From positions 1-64,000 of the forward strand of contig NZ_JAIUCZ020000014.1 in NCBI RefSeq assembly GCF_020176955.2: 64,000 nucleotides of DNA, in the 5' to 3' direction. Every line of letters begins with the position of its first letter. Position 1 is the stretch's first letter. This document shows positions 7,496 through 16,071 of the stretch, in pieces. The notes beneath the pieces are model-generated. The model ran no database searches and was not told where the DNA came from. It saw only the letters and a list, made by a program, of their open reading frames with translations. Made by a program: the position numbers and the translations under genes. The stretch is from Nocardia sp. alder85J. Lineage in GTDB: Bacteria > Actinomycetota > Actinomycetes > Mycobacteriales > Mycobacteriaceae.

Positions 7496-8959
7496 ATGTC
7501 CGAACCACAGCGCCGACTGCACCTGGGACTCATGTTCTGGGCCACCGGAACCCACACCGCGGGCTGGCGATACCCGGGCGCGAAGGCCGACGGCGCCTTC
7601 GACATCGGATTCATCCAGGAGGTCACCCGGCTGGTCGAGCGGGCCAAGTTCGACTTCCTGTTCCTCGGTGACCGTTTGGCCACCGATCCGGCCCTGGCCA
7701 AGACGAATCCGGCCCAGATGTCGCGACTGGAGCCGTTCACGGTGGCCGGGGCGCTCGCGGCGGTCACCTCGCACATCGGCATCGCGGTGACCGCGAATCC
7801 GACCTACTACGACCCGTTCACGGTGGCGCGGCTGCTGGCATCGCTGGATCACCTCAGTGGCGGCCGCGCGGCGTGGAATCTGGTGACCGGCGCGGACGGC
7901 GCCGCCGCCCACAACTTCAGCCGGGACGCGCACTGGGACACCGAGCAACGCTACGACTGGGCCGACGAATTCGTCGACGTCGTGCGCGAGCTCTGGGACA
8001 GCACCGAGGACGACGCCTTCCCACGGGACAAGAGCACCGGCCGGTTCCTCGACGAATCGAAGCTGCACACGATCGACCATGTGGGCCCGAACTTCTCGGT
8101 GCGGGGGCCGCTGAACGTGGCCCGGCCGCCGCAGGGGCAGGTGGTGCTGCTGCACGCGGGCACCTCCGACCGCTCCCGCGAGCTCGGCGCCCGCGAGGCC
8201 GACGTGATCTTCGCCGGACAGCCGAATCTCGCGGCGGCGCAAGCGTATTACGCGGATGTGAAGGCGCGGGCGGTACGGTACGGGCGCAGCGAGCACGACA
8301 TCGCGATCCTGCCGGGCCTGAGCGTGGTGGTGGCCGCCACCACCGACGAGGCGGTGGCGACCTACGACCGGCTCAACGCGCTGCTGCCGCTGGATCCCGA
8401 AGGCGTGGTGGCGGATTCGGTGCGCTTCGGCGGCCTCGGCCAGGGGCTCAAGCGCAATCTGGCCTCGGTGTCGCAGGTGCTCGGCGTCGACGTGACCGGG
8501 TACGAACATCACGGCGCGGTGCCCCGCGAGATCTTCGACCGGTCCGGACCCGAGGGCCGGAAGGTGTTCGAGGGCATCACCGAGACGACCCGCCGCACCG
8601 TAGCGGGGTCCCGGCCGATCACCTTCTTCGATTTGATCAACGGCATCACCGTCGGCTCCCGCACGGTGGTCGGCGACGCCGTCGAGGTGGCCGACCACAT
8701 CCAGTACTGGTTCGAACAGCGGGCCGCCGACGGCTTCAACATCTTCCCCGACTTCGTACCGGGCTCGGTGCAGGCGTTCACCGAGCTGGTGGTGCCGGAG
8801 TTGCAGCGCCGCAAGCTGTTCCGCACCGAGTACGCCGGGACCACCTTCCGCGATCAGCTCGGGCTGGCGCGACCGGCCGCGCGGCGCCACCGCACCAGCG
8901 CCCGGCAGCGGGCGGAAGCCGTTGCGGCCGCGCCGGACTCGGCACAGGCGGGCGTGTGA
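7496..8959 (+). CDS. FMN-dependent monooxygenase, NtaA/SnaA/DszA family (copy 2)
   Basis: Second 487-residue luciferase-like monooxygenase, paralogous to the gene immediately upstream along its length (LHLGLMFWATGTH; FLGDRLATDP; GIAVTANPTYYDPF; RGPLNVARPPQG is shared exactly). Strong difference in the middle (residues about 300-380), where substrate loops lie in this family. It probably works on the same or a related substrate as copy 1 using FMNH2 supplied in trans. The permease gene starts two bases past its stop, so oxygenase and transporter are co-expressed. Confidence 0.93.
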   Translation: MSEPQRRLHLGLMFWATGTHTAGWRYPGAKADGAFDIGFIQEVTRLVERAKFDFLFLGDRLATDPALAKTNPAQMSRLEPFTVAGALAAVTSHIGIAVTANPTYYDPFTVARLLASLDHLSGGRAAWNLVTGADGAAAHNFSRDAHWDTEQRYDWADEFVDVVRELWDSTEDDAFPRDKSTGRFLDESKLHTIDHVGPNFSVRGPLNVARPPQGQVVLLHAGTSDRSRELGAREADVIFAGQPNLAAAQAYYADVKARAVRYGRSEHDIAILPGLSVVVAATTDEAVATYDRLNALLPLDPEGVVADSVRFGGLGQGLKRNLASVSQVLGVDVTGYEHHGAVPREIFDRSGPEGRKVFEGITETTRRTVAGSRPITFFDLINGITVGSRTVVGDAVEVADHIQYWFEQRAADGFNIFPDFVPGSVQAFTELVVPELQRRKLFRTEYAGTTFRDQLGLARPAARRHRTSARQRAEAVAAAPDSAQAGV

Positions 8960-8961
8960 CC

Positions 8962-9816
8962 ATGACCGTCGATCATGCCGAGATCCGGACCGCACCGATG
9001 GTGACCCCGCCGCGCCCGGCCGCGGCCCGCCGGGGGCGGTTGCGCACCGCGCTGTCGCGGCGCAATCTCGCGATCCTGGCCGGGCAACTGCTCGTCGTGG
9101 CCGCGGTGCTGGGACTGCTGCAATGGCTGGTCGATTCGGGCCGCGTCGGCGCCATCTACCTCGCCTCCCCCACGCAGATCCTGCACGTGTTCCCGCATCT
9201 GATCACCCAGGAGCATCTGTTCGGCAATCTGCTGATCACGCTCTACGAAGCGGCGGTCGGCACCGTGCTGGCCTTCGCGCTCGGCGTGACCACCGGAATC
9301 TGGATGGGCCTGTCGCGCACCGGCGAACGCTTTTTCAATCCGTTCATCGCCGCGGCGATGGCGGTGCCGAAGGTGACGATCATCCCGCTGCTGACGTTGT
9401 ATCTGGGCGTCGGGGTGGACCACAAGATCGTGATCGTGCTGCTGTTCGGCTATTTCCTGTTCGTGTTCAACACCATCGCCGGAATCCGGCAGGTGCAGGA
9501 GAACCATCTGAAGGTCGCCCGCGCGCACGGCGCCTCCCGGTGGCAGATCGTGTTCAAGGTGATCCTGCCGTCGGCGGCGCCCAGTATCGTCGCCGCGCTG
9601 CGGGTGGAAACCGGCACCGCACTGGTGGCGGCGCTGTTCGGCGAGATCATCGCGTCGAAGGCCGGCCTGGGAAACATGCTCAACCGGGCGATCGGCGTCT
9701 ACGACACCGCCACACTGTTCGCCCTCGTGCTCTCGATCACGGTGTTCTCCGTGCTCGTCATAGCCGCCGTCGACCTGCTGGAGAAGAAGGTCCTTCTCCG
9801 CTGGAAATACGCCTGA
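8962..9816 (+). CDS. ABC transporter permease, SsuC/TauC-like
   Basis: A 284-residue inner-membrane permease with about six hydrophobic segments and the cytoplasmic EAA-type loop (VARAHGASRWQIVFKVILP) that docks the ATPase. It forms an importer with the downstream binding protein and ATPase. The nearest families import sulfonates, taurine, nitrate or thiamine precursors. ATG at 8962 is used; a GTG at 8956 overlapping the upstream stop as GTGA is an alternative. About 30 basic or Pro-rich residues precede the first membrane segment. Confidence 0.93.
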   Translation: MTVDHAEIRTAPMVTPPRPAAARRGRLRTALSRRNLAILAGQLLVVAAVLGLLQWLVDSGRVGAIYLASPTQILHVFPHLITQEHLFGNLLITLYEAAVGTVLAFALGVTTGIWMGLSRTGERFFNPFIAAAMAVPKVTIIPLLTLYLGVGVDHKIVIVLLFGYFLFVFNTIAGIRQVQENHLKVARAHGASRWQIVFKVILPSAAPSIVAALRVETGTALVAALFGEIIASKAGLGNMLNRAIGVYDTATLFALVLSITVFSVLVIAAVDLLEKKVLLRWKYA

Positions 9817-9863
9817 TCCGGCCGCTTTCCGCGCCGGACCGTCCCAGTATCGAAGGAAATATC

Positions 9864-10895
9864 GTGTTGAAGAGGAAATCCCTGGCCGCACTGATCGGCG
9901 TCGCGGCGCTGGCGCTGGTCGTGAGCGGCTGCTCCGGGACGGTCGATTCACTGTCCGGCAACAGTGCGGCCGGGGACGCGGGGCACGCCACGCTGACCCT
10001 CCAGGACAGCACCGAATACACCCAGCTGCCGCTCCGATTCGGCGTGGAGAAGGGTATTTTCGCGAAGGAGGGCCTGGACGTGAAGTTCACCCAGGTCCAG
10101 GACGCGGTGACCGGTGTGGCCACCGGCGAGCTGACCTTCGCGTTCGGGCCGACCAGCACCTATCTGCGCGCGGCCGCGAAGGGTGCCCCGATCAAGATCG
10201 TGAGCTCCGCTTTCCGGAGCAAGGGGCCGTTCTTCCTGATCGCCCGGCCCGGCATCAATTCGGTCGCCGACCTGAAGGGTAAGACCGTCGGTATCGCGGT
10301 CGCGGGCAGCGGTATGGAGACCTATGTCCGCAAGATTCTCGCGGCCGACGGACTCGATCCGAACAAGGACGTGAAATTCGTCGCGGACGGGGTCAACCAG
10401 CAGGCGTACGGCGCGCTCACCACCGGCCAGGTCGACGCGACGATCATTCACCAGCCGTTCCCGGCGCTGGGTCAGTTGCAGGGCAGATCCACGACGCTGG
10501 CCCGGGGCTGGGACTACCTGCCGACCTATCACACCGGCGTGCTGATCGCGGGTGACGACGTGATCAAAAACCACCCCGATCTGCTGAAGAACGGGCTGCG
10601 CGCGTACTTCACGGCATACACCTATGCCAAGGAGCACTACGACGAATACCTGCCGTGGCTGAAGTCCAAGCTGCCCACCATCGATCCGCAGGCGGTGGAA
10701 TTGGCGCTGAAGCAGGAGGACGACATCTGGGACGACAACCCGGCCATCGACCCCAAGGCCATCCAGGACACCCAGGACACCGAGATCTCGGTGGGTTTCC
10801 AGAGTTCGCGGTACGACGCCGGCAAGTACATCGACACGCGTTTCATCCCGCAGGAATTCGTGAAGCCCTTCTCCTACCCGAAACCCGCCAACTGA
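9864..10895 (+). CDS. ABC transporter substrate-binding lipoprotein, SsuA/NMT1-like
   Basis: A 343-residue secreted solute-binding protein. A basic N-terminus and hydrophobic stretch lead to a lipobox-like VVSGC, so it is probably lipid-anchored outside the membrane. Family features include GVEKGIFAKEGLDV, the GELTFAFGPTSTYLRA segment, and DLKGKTVGIAVAGSG. It delivers the substrate of this cluster to the adjacent permease and ATPase. GTG at 9864 follows GAAGGA; TTG at 9867 is an alternative start. Substrate specificity cannot be read from sequence, but sulfonate-like or related small organic ligands fit the family. Confidence 0.92.
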   Translation: MLKRKSLAALIGVAALALVVSGCSGTVDSLSGNSAAGDAGHATLTLQDSTEYTQLPLRFGVEKGIFAKEGLDVKFTQVQDAVTGVATGELTFAFGPTSTYLRAAAKGAPIKIVSSAFRSKGPFFLIARPGINSVADLKGKTVGIAVAGSGMETYVRKILAADGLDPNKDVKFVADGVNQQAYGALTTGQVDATIIHQPFPALGQLQGRSTTLARGWDYLPTYHTGVLIAGDDVIKNHPDLLKNGLRAYFTAYTYAKEHYDEYLPWLKSKLPTIDPQAVELALKQEDDIWDDNPAIDPKAIQDTQDTEISVGFQSSRYDAGKYIDTRFIPQEFVKPFSYPKPAN

Positions 10896-10942
10896 CCGCC
10901 GGGACACCGGCGGCGGCACGAATCCAGTGAGGTGACACACCC

Positions 10943-11704
10943 GTGGCAACATTCGACGTGCGGGGGCTGGGCAAACTGTTTCCCACCGATCCGCCGGTGC
11001 GGGCGCTCGACGGCATCGATCTGACCATCGAGGAAGGCGAATTCGTCGTCTTCCTCGGGCCGAGCGGGTGCGGCAAGAGCACCCTGCTCGAGATCCTGGC
11101 CGGATTGCAGGAGCCGACCGAGGGCGAGGTGCTGCTCGCCGGTGAACCGGTACGCGGTACCGATCCGCGCATCGGGGTGGTGTTCCAGGATGCCTCGCTG
11201 TATCCCTGGCGCACGGTGGCGCGCAATGTCGAGATCGGCCTGGAGTTCCGTGGCGCGGGCAAGGCACAGCGGCGCGAGGCTGCGGCGAAATACCTTGCCC
11301 AGGTGGGGCTTTCCGGTTTCGAGAAGAAGTATCCGCATCAGCTGTCCGGCGGTATGCGGCAGCGGGCGGGTATCGCTCGGACCCTGGCCGCCGAACCGGA
11401 CGTGCTGCTGATGGACGAGCCGTTCGGCGCGGTCGACCACCTCACCCGCATCCAGTTGCAGCGGGATCTGCTGGCGCTGTGGGAATCCCGGCGCCGGACG
11501 GTGGTGTTCGTGACCCACGACGTCGGCGAGGCCGTCTACCTCGCCGACCGGGTGATCCTGCTGTCACCGCGGCCCGGCCGGATCGCCCGCGAATTCGTGA
11601 TCGACGAGCCTCGGCCGCGGCAGCGCGGCGATATCGGCCTGCTCGCCGAGGAGAGCGAGATCTACGACACGCTCAGCCGGATCGAACAGCCCTCCGGCGC
11701 CTGA
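10943..11704 (+). CDS. ABC transporter ATP-binding protein, SsuB/TauB-like
   Basis: A 253-residue nucleotide-binding subunit. It shows Walker A (GPSGCGKST), Q-loop (VVFQDASLYPW), the ABC signature (LSGGMRQRAGIARTL), Walker B (VLLMDEPFGAVD) and the switch His (FVTHDVGEA). It powers the importer with the permease and binding protein upstream. The GTG start follows a GAGGTG ribosome site. It is the last gene of the operon and converges with the Mce-associated gene 14 bases away. All motifs are intact. Confidence 0.95.
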   Translation: MATFDVRGLGKLFPTDPPVRALDGIDLTIEEGEFVVFLGPSGCGKSTLLEILAGLQEPTEGEVLLAGEPVRGTDPRIGVVFQDASLYPWRTVARNVEIGLEFRGAGKAQRREAAAKYLAQVGLSGFEKKYPHQLSGGMRQRAGIARTLAAEPDVLLMDEPFGAVDHLTRIQLQRDLLALWESRRRTVVFVTHDVGEAVYLADRVILLSPRPGRIAREFVIDEPRPRQRGDIGLLAEESEIYDTLSRIEQPSGA

Positions 11705-11718
11705 GGATCGCCGCGGGT

Positions 11719-12621
11719 TCAGCTTTGCGGCGGTGGTGCCAGCGGCGAATTCACCTTGTCGACCAGCCAGTGGTCGCCGGACCGTTGCAGCCGCATCACC
11801 ATCGACAGCTGACCGGGCGCGGGCTTGCCCTGGGTGCCGAGGCTGGTGATGGTCTGGCCGATCACCACGATGGCCTCGGCCGAATCCCGGTCGTTGCTGC
11901 GGATCGCGCACTGCACGTCGGTGGCCTTCGACACCACCTGGCCCTGGGTCAGCACATCGCGCAGATCCTTGCTGGTGGAATCGAACTGCTTGTGCCAGTC
12001 GCCGGTCGCGCCGTCGAGGACGGCGGCGAAGTAGGCGTCCAGATTCTTGGCGTCGTAGTTCGCCAGCACGGGCGCATATTTGCAGGCGGCGGTCCGCGCC
12101 TGCTGCTCGGCATCCGCCAGCTGCCGCTGCTCGTGGTCGCGATGGTAGAAGAAACCGGCCGCCGCGATCGCCGCCACCAGCGCCAGCAGCACCACAGCCC
12201 GGCCTGCCAGCCGCGCCGCCCGGCCCGGCGCGGGCACGGTGATGCGCGGCGTGCGCGACTTCTTTTCGGCGGCATCGTCTTTCGTGTCGTCGCCGGGCCG
12301 GGAGGCACTCGCCTCAGCAACGGTGTCGAGCGTCCTGGTGGTAGCGGCTGCCGTCTCCGCCGTGGTGGCAGAGGTGGCGGGTGTCCCCGCGGCAGCAGGC
12401 GTCTCGGCAGCGGCAGCAGGGGGCCCGGTGGTCTCGGCAACGGCGGCGGGCGTTTCGGCCGCGACTCGTACCGGTTCCGCTGCGACGGCGGCGATATCGG
12501 TGACGGCGGACTTCGCCGTCACGTCGACCGGTTGGACCGTGCCGTCGGCGGACCGGGCCGCGGCCGCTGCCGATTCCGCGCCGGGTTCGCCGGGCGTCGG
12601 CGCGACGTCCTTGTCGCTCAT
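11719..12621 (-). CDS. Mce-associated membrane protein
   Basis: A 300-residue last gene of the mce operon. An Ala/Thr/Pro-rich, probably disordered cytoplasmic region (about 1-130) is followed by one membrane segment (VVLLALVAAIAAAGFFYH) and an extracytoplasmic NTF2-like domain ending in VDKVNSPL. This is the layout of Mas proteins that accompany and stabilise Mce lipid importers. The ATG at 12621 is ten bases past the mceF stop. The repetitive Ala-rich part makes residue-level alignment unreliable, but operon position and architecture agree. Confidence 0.88.
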   Translation of the reverse strand: MSDKDVAPTPGEPGAESAAAAARSADGTVQPVDVTAKSAVTDIAAVAAEPVRVAAETPAAVAETTGPPAAAAETPAAAGTPATSATTAETAAATTRTLDTVAEASASRPGDDTKDDAAEKKSRTPRITVPAPGRAARLAGRAVVLLALVAAIAAAGFFYHRDHEQRQLADAEQQARTAACKYAPVLANYDAKNLDAYFAAVLDGATGDWHKQFDSTSKDLRDVLTQGQVVSKATDVQCAIRSNDRDSAEAIVVIGQTITSLGTQGKPAPGQLSMVMRLQRSGDHWLVDKVNSPLAPPPQS

Positions 12622-12631
12622 GATGTTTCTC

Positions 12632-13810
12632 CTATCGGGCGGGAACGGGCTGGGACAGTTCGTTGCCGGTGACACCCGGCGGTGCGGTGGCCCCGTTGTC
12701 GGGGACGTCCGGCCGGGGTGCGTTGGCGGACCCGCGAATCTGCAACGCCGGATCGCTGGTGACGCAGTAGTTGTAGAGACGGACCCGGGTGTCGGCCTGG
12801 ACCTGGGTGGCGACCACCGGGATGGTGTCGTAGTCACAGGTCGGTCGGGGCCAGGGGTCGACGAGGGTGTGATACATGCCGTCATGCGCCGGAATACCCA
12901 GCGCCTCGGCGCCGACCCGCAGCGACGGGAACAGGGCCTCGATCGCCGGGGTGCGCAGTTTCGCCGCCTTGGTGACGGCGACGAAATTCGTCACCAGATT
13001 CGTGATCGGGTCCTGGGTCTCGGCGATGAACCCGTCGAGGGTGGCCAGCCGGCCGGGGCCCTGTTGCAGGAACTTGCGCAATTCCTGGTCGGCGGAGGCG
13101 AACTGGTCGAACAGCACGCCGCCCGCCTGGGTCAGCGTGCTCAGATCGGGCTGCGCGTGCTGCGTGGTGTCGGCGATGATCTCCAGGTTCTCCAGCAGTT
13201 GCCGCGTCTGCGGCAGCAGGTCGTTCAGCCCGTTCATGGCGTGGCTGATCCCGGAGATCATGTCGCGCAACTTGTCCGGGCCGCCGGCCAGGGCCTTGTC
13301 GAGTTCGTCGATGATGGTGTCGAGCCGGTCCGGATTGAGCCCGCCGATGAATTCGCTGAGGTTGGTGAACACCGACTGGATCGGCACCGGTACCCGCGTG
13401 CTCGAACGGTCCACCAGCGCACCGTCGCGCAGATACGGCCCGGTGTCGGAATCGGGCCGGAAGTCCAGGTACTGTTCGCCGGCCGCGGACAGCCGGCCCA
13501 CGGCCACCGTGCCGCCCACGGGAATTCGCGCGGCATCCTCGATCCGGGCGACGGCGGCGACCCCGTCACCGGAAATCTTTACCGCCGTGACGGTTCCGAC
13601 CCGGCTGCCCCGGAAGGTGACGTCGCTGCCGGACCGCAGCCCCCCGGAGGTCGCGAGTTCGACGGTGACACTGTAGGTGTGCGGCAGCGGATCGAAGCGC
13701 AGCACGGATCCGCCGATGTAGCCGCACCCGACCAGCAGCACCGCGATCAGGGCGAGGTTGGCCACGGCGATGCGATGCCGCACCACCCAGAGCCACAGCG
13801 GCGGGCTCAC
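12632..13810 (-). CDS. MCE family protein (MceF position)
   Basis: A 392-residue periplasm-facing lipid-transport subunit. An N-terminal hydrophobic anchor (LALIAVLLVGCGYIGG) precedes the MlaD/MCE domain at about residues 40-120 (GSDVTFRGSRVGTV). A helical MceF-type domain follows, with a variable C-terminus. As sixth mce gene it would help form the hexameric lipid tunnel. The GTG start overlaps the upstream stop by four bases, showing coupled translation. The Cys in the anchor resembles a lipobox but may simply be within the membrane helix. Confidence 0.92.
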   Translation of the reverse strand: MSPPLWLWVVRHRIAVANLALIAVLLVGCGYIGGSVLRFDPLPHTYSVTVELATSGGLRSGSDVTFRGSRVGTVTAVKISGDGVAAVARIEDAARIPVGGTVAVGRLSAAGEQYLDFRPDSDTGPYLRDGALVDRSSTRVPVPIQSVFTNLSEFIGGLNPDRLDTIIDELDKALAGGPDKLRDMISGISHAMNGLNDLLPQTRQLLENLEIIADTTQHAQPDLSTLTQAGGVLFDQFASADQELRKFLQQGPGRLATLDGFIAETQDPITNLVTNFVAVTKAAKLRTPAIEALFPSLRVGAEALGIPAHDGMYHTLVDPWPRPTCDYDTIPVVATQVQADTRVRLYNYCVTSDPALQIRGSANAPRPDVPDNGATAPPGVTGNELSQPVPAR

Positions 13811-14952
13811 CGGTCTCCTCCCGACGGCGATTGCGGTTGCGGCGCACCGGGTCCGGGTGCGTCACCGGGTGGCCGCGGTGGACTGTTCAGGCGGCCGAAC
13901 ACCTTCTCGAAAACCTGCGCCAGGCTGCCGGCGAACTGCCCCACGTCCCCGATCTCCGGCGGGCGGCTGCCCGAGGGATCGGTGAGGGCCCCGATGCTCA
14001 GGTACGACACCGTCGCCGCGACCGCCAGGGCCGGGCCGCGCAGGCTCGCCATCATCGACGGGTACAGCGCGTGCAGACCGTCGAGGGCGCCGGTGAGCTG
14101 GTCGCTCTGCGCGAAGGCCGACATCAGCACCTGGATGCTGTGGAACAGGCCCACGAAATCGCCGCCGGTGGTGGTGGCGAAATCACCGAGCGCGTCGGTG
14201 GTGGTGGCCACCTTGGTGAGCAGTTGCACCATCTGCTGGTTGTTCTCGGTGAGCAGGCCGATCAGGGCCGGGAAGGTGTCGGCGGCGGCGCCCAGTTCAC
14301 TCTTGCGCTGGGCCAGATCACCGGACAGCGTGTTCAGGCCGTTCAGCACCGCGTCGAGGTCGCCGGTGCGCTGGTTCAAAGCCGTGATGGCGCCGGTCAT
14401 CTCGGTCAGCAGATGGGCCAGTTCCGGTGCGCGCCCGGCGAACATCGAGTTCATCTCGGTGGTGATCCGCGCGGCCTGATTGATGCCACCGCCGTTGAGC
14501 AGCAACGACACCGACATCATCAGCTGTTCCACCGACGCGCCCGCGGCGGTGTGGTCGGTGCCGATGGTGTCGCCATCGCGCATCGGCTCCACCGCGACCG
14601 CCGCCGCGGGCAGGGTCATCGCCACGAAAATGTCGCCCAGCGGAGTCGCCTGCCGCAGTTCGACGGTGGTGCCCTTCGGCAGCCGGATGTCGTCGCGGAT
14701 CAGCATCTGCACGTCGGCGAGGAAATTCGTGGTGTGGATGCCGGTGACGATGCCGATATCGGTGCCGCCGATCTTCACGTGCGCGTGGTCGGGCAGATTC
14801 AGCGCGTCGCCGAAGGCGGCGTGGAGGGTGTAGCCGGGCCGGCCCAGACCCGGTTTGGGCATAGGCACGGAATTCACCGTCATCGCACAGCCGCTCGCGC
14901 CGAGCAGCGCTGCCGCGGCGACGAGGCTGAACGTGGTGGTACGCAGTCTCAT
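13807..14952 (-). CDS. MCE family lipoprotein (MceE position)
   Basis: A 381-residue protein with a lipoprotein-type signal (LVAAAALLGASGC), then an MCE domain (about 35-115, with HVKIGGTDIGIVTG) and a long helical domain (about 120-330) ending in a Pro/Gly-rich tail. MceE/LprK proteins are the lipidated members of Mce complexes. Four-base overlaps with both neighbours show a tightly coupled operon. Confidence 0.92.
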   Translation of the reverse strand: MRLRTTTFSLVAAAALLGASGCAMTVNSVPMPKPGLGRPGYTLHAAFGDALNLPDHAHVKIGGTDIGIVTGIHTTNFLADVQMLIRDDIRLPKGTTVELRQATPLGDIFVAMTLPAAAVAVEPMRDGDTIGTDHTAAGASVEQLMMSVSLLLNGGGINQAARITTEMNSMFAGRAPELAHLLTEMTGAITALNQRTGDLDAVLNGLNTLSGDLAQRKSELGAAADTFPALIGLLTENNQQMVQLLTKVATTTDALGDFATTTGGDFVGLFHSIQVLMSAFAQSDQLTGALDGLHALYPSMMASLRGPALAVAATVSYLSIGALTDPSGSRPPEIGDVGQFAGSLAQVFEKVFGRLNSPPRPPGDAPGPGAPQPQSPSGGDR

Positions 14953-16064
14953 TTCGCGTTCGCAATCCCCAATAGTGCGGCGGTGAGCCCGAAGTCGGGG
15001 CCGAAGTCCTGGATCTTGCCGGTCCGGCAGCCGTCCAGGCGCAGCTGGATCCGTTCGCAGAACGTCGACAGCGCCTCGCTGTCGAGGACGGACTTGTCCA
15101 GCAGGGCGTGCAGCCGCAGCGCCTGATCCTCGCGGCTGGTCGCGTTGGACAGGTTCTGGAACGTCAGCGGGAACAGGTCCACGATCTCGGTGAGGCCGCG
15201 TGCGTTCGCGCGCATCTGCCCGGTGATGGCCAGGAAGCGGTTCAGCGCACCGGCGAGCTGTTCCCGGTTCTGCCCCACCAGACTCGCGGTGTCGGTGACG
15301 AAGTCGTCGAGCTGGGTCAGCACCGCCTGGATACCGGGCGCCTGCCGGCCCATCAGGTCCACCAGTTCGGTCAGCCGCCCGCTGAAGTCGCGCACGGTCT
15401 GGTCGTTGGACGCGATGACGCCGGTGATGTCGTTCAATTTGATGATGGTGTCGGAGATCTGGTCCTTGTTGGCGAAGGTGACCTCGAACGCCGAGGACAG
15501 CGCGTCGAGGGTCGCGCGCAGCCGGTCACCGTTGCCGTTCAGCAGCGGGAACAGCACCCGGCTGGCCATCGGGCCGGTCTGGTCGTCACCCTTCAGCGCG
15601 TCGCCGAGTTGCGCGAAGTTCTCCAGGATGCGATCCAGCTCGACCGGAACCCTGGTGTGCTGCAACGGAATATAGGCCCCGTCGGCGAGGACGGGCCCGG
15701 TGCCGGTGTAGGCCGGGGCCAGTTCCACGTGCCGGTTGGTGATCAGCTGCGGATTCACCAGCGCCGCCATCGCGTCCGCGGGGATCTTCACGGTGCGATC
15801 CAGCGACATCACCACCTGCACATAGCTGCCCTTCGGTGTCACCGAGGCCACCGTGCCGACCGGAACCCCCAGCACCGCGACGTCGTTGCCCGCGTACAGG
15901 CCCGCGACGTTCTCGAAGTCGGCGGTGACGGTCATCCGGTTGCCGAGGTACTGGCCGGGTATCGCGGTGAGGGTCCCCGGCAGCAGCCCGCACGCCGAGG
16001 TGAGCGTGGCGACGGCGCACAGCACGGCCGTCTTCACCCGGTTCCCGAATCTGGTCATGGTCAT
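14949..16064 (-). CDS. MCE family protein (MceD position)
   Basis: A 371-residue Mce subunit. The signal-like N-terminus (AVLCAVATLTSACGLLPG) could be cleaved or act as an anchor; the TSAC is a weak lipobox. The MCE domain lies at about residues 40-125 (AGNDVAVLGVPVGTV), followed by the helical tunnel-forming region. Tandem ATGs at 16064 and 16058 are both possible starts; the first is seven bases after the mceC stop. Its stop overlaps the mceE start. Confidence 0.9.
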   Translation of the reverse strand: MTMTRFGNRVKTAVLCAVATLTSACGLLPGTLTAIPGQYLGNRMTVTADFENVAGLYAGNDVAVLGVPVGTVASVTPKGSYVQVVMSLDRTVKIPADAMAALVNPQLITNRHVELAPAYTGTGPVLADGAYIPLQHTRVPVELDRILENFAQLGDALKGDDQTGPMASRVLFPLLNGNGDRLRATLDALSSAFEVTFANKDQISDTIIKLNDITGVIASNDQTVRDFSGRLTELVDLMGRQAPGIQAVLTQLDDFVTDTASLVGQNREQLAGALNRFLAITGQMRANARGLTEIVDLFPLTFQNLSNATSREDQALRLHALLDKSVLDSEALSTFCERIQLRLDGCRTGKIQDFGPDFGLTAALLGIANAK

Positions 16065-16071
16065 CCCCGTC

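Noticed and set aside
6029..8959. Tandem monooxygenases considered as an assembly duplication
   Set aside because: The two copies are the same length but differ at most positions and clearly diverge in the middle, so they are genuine paralogues.
4922..8995. 1357-codon open frame on the minus strand antisense to the aldo/keto reductase and monooxygenases
   Set aside because: It mirrors well-supported plus-strand genes. Its translation is a typical high-GC antisense shadow rich in Val, Gly, Arg, Asp and His without motifs.
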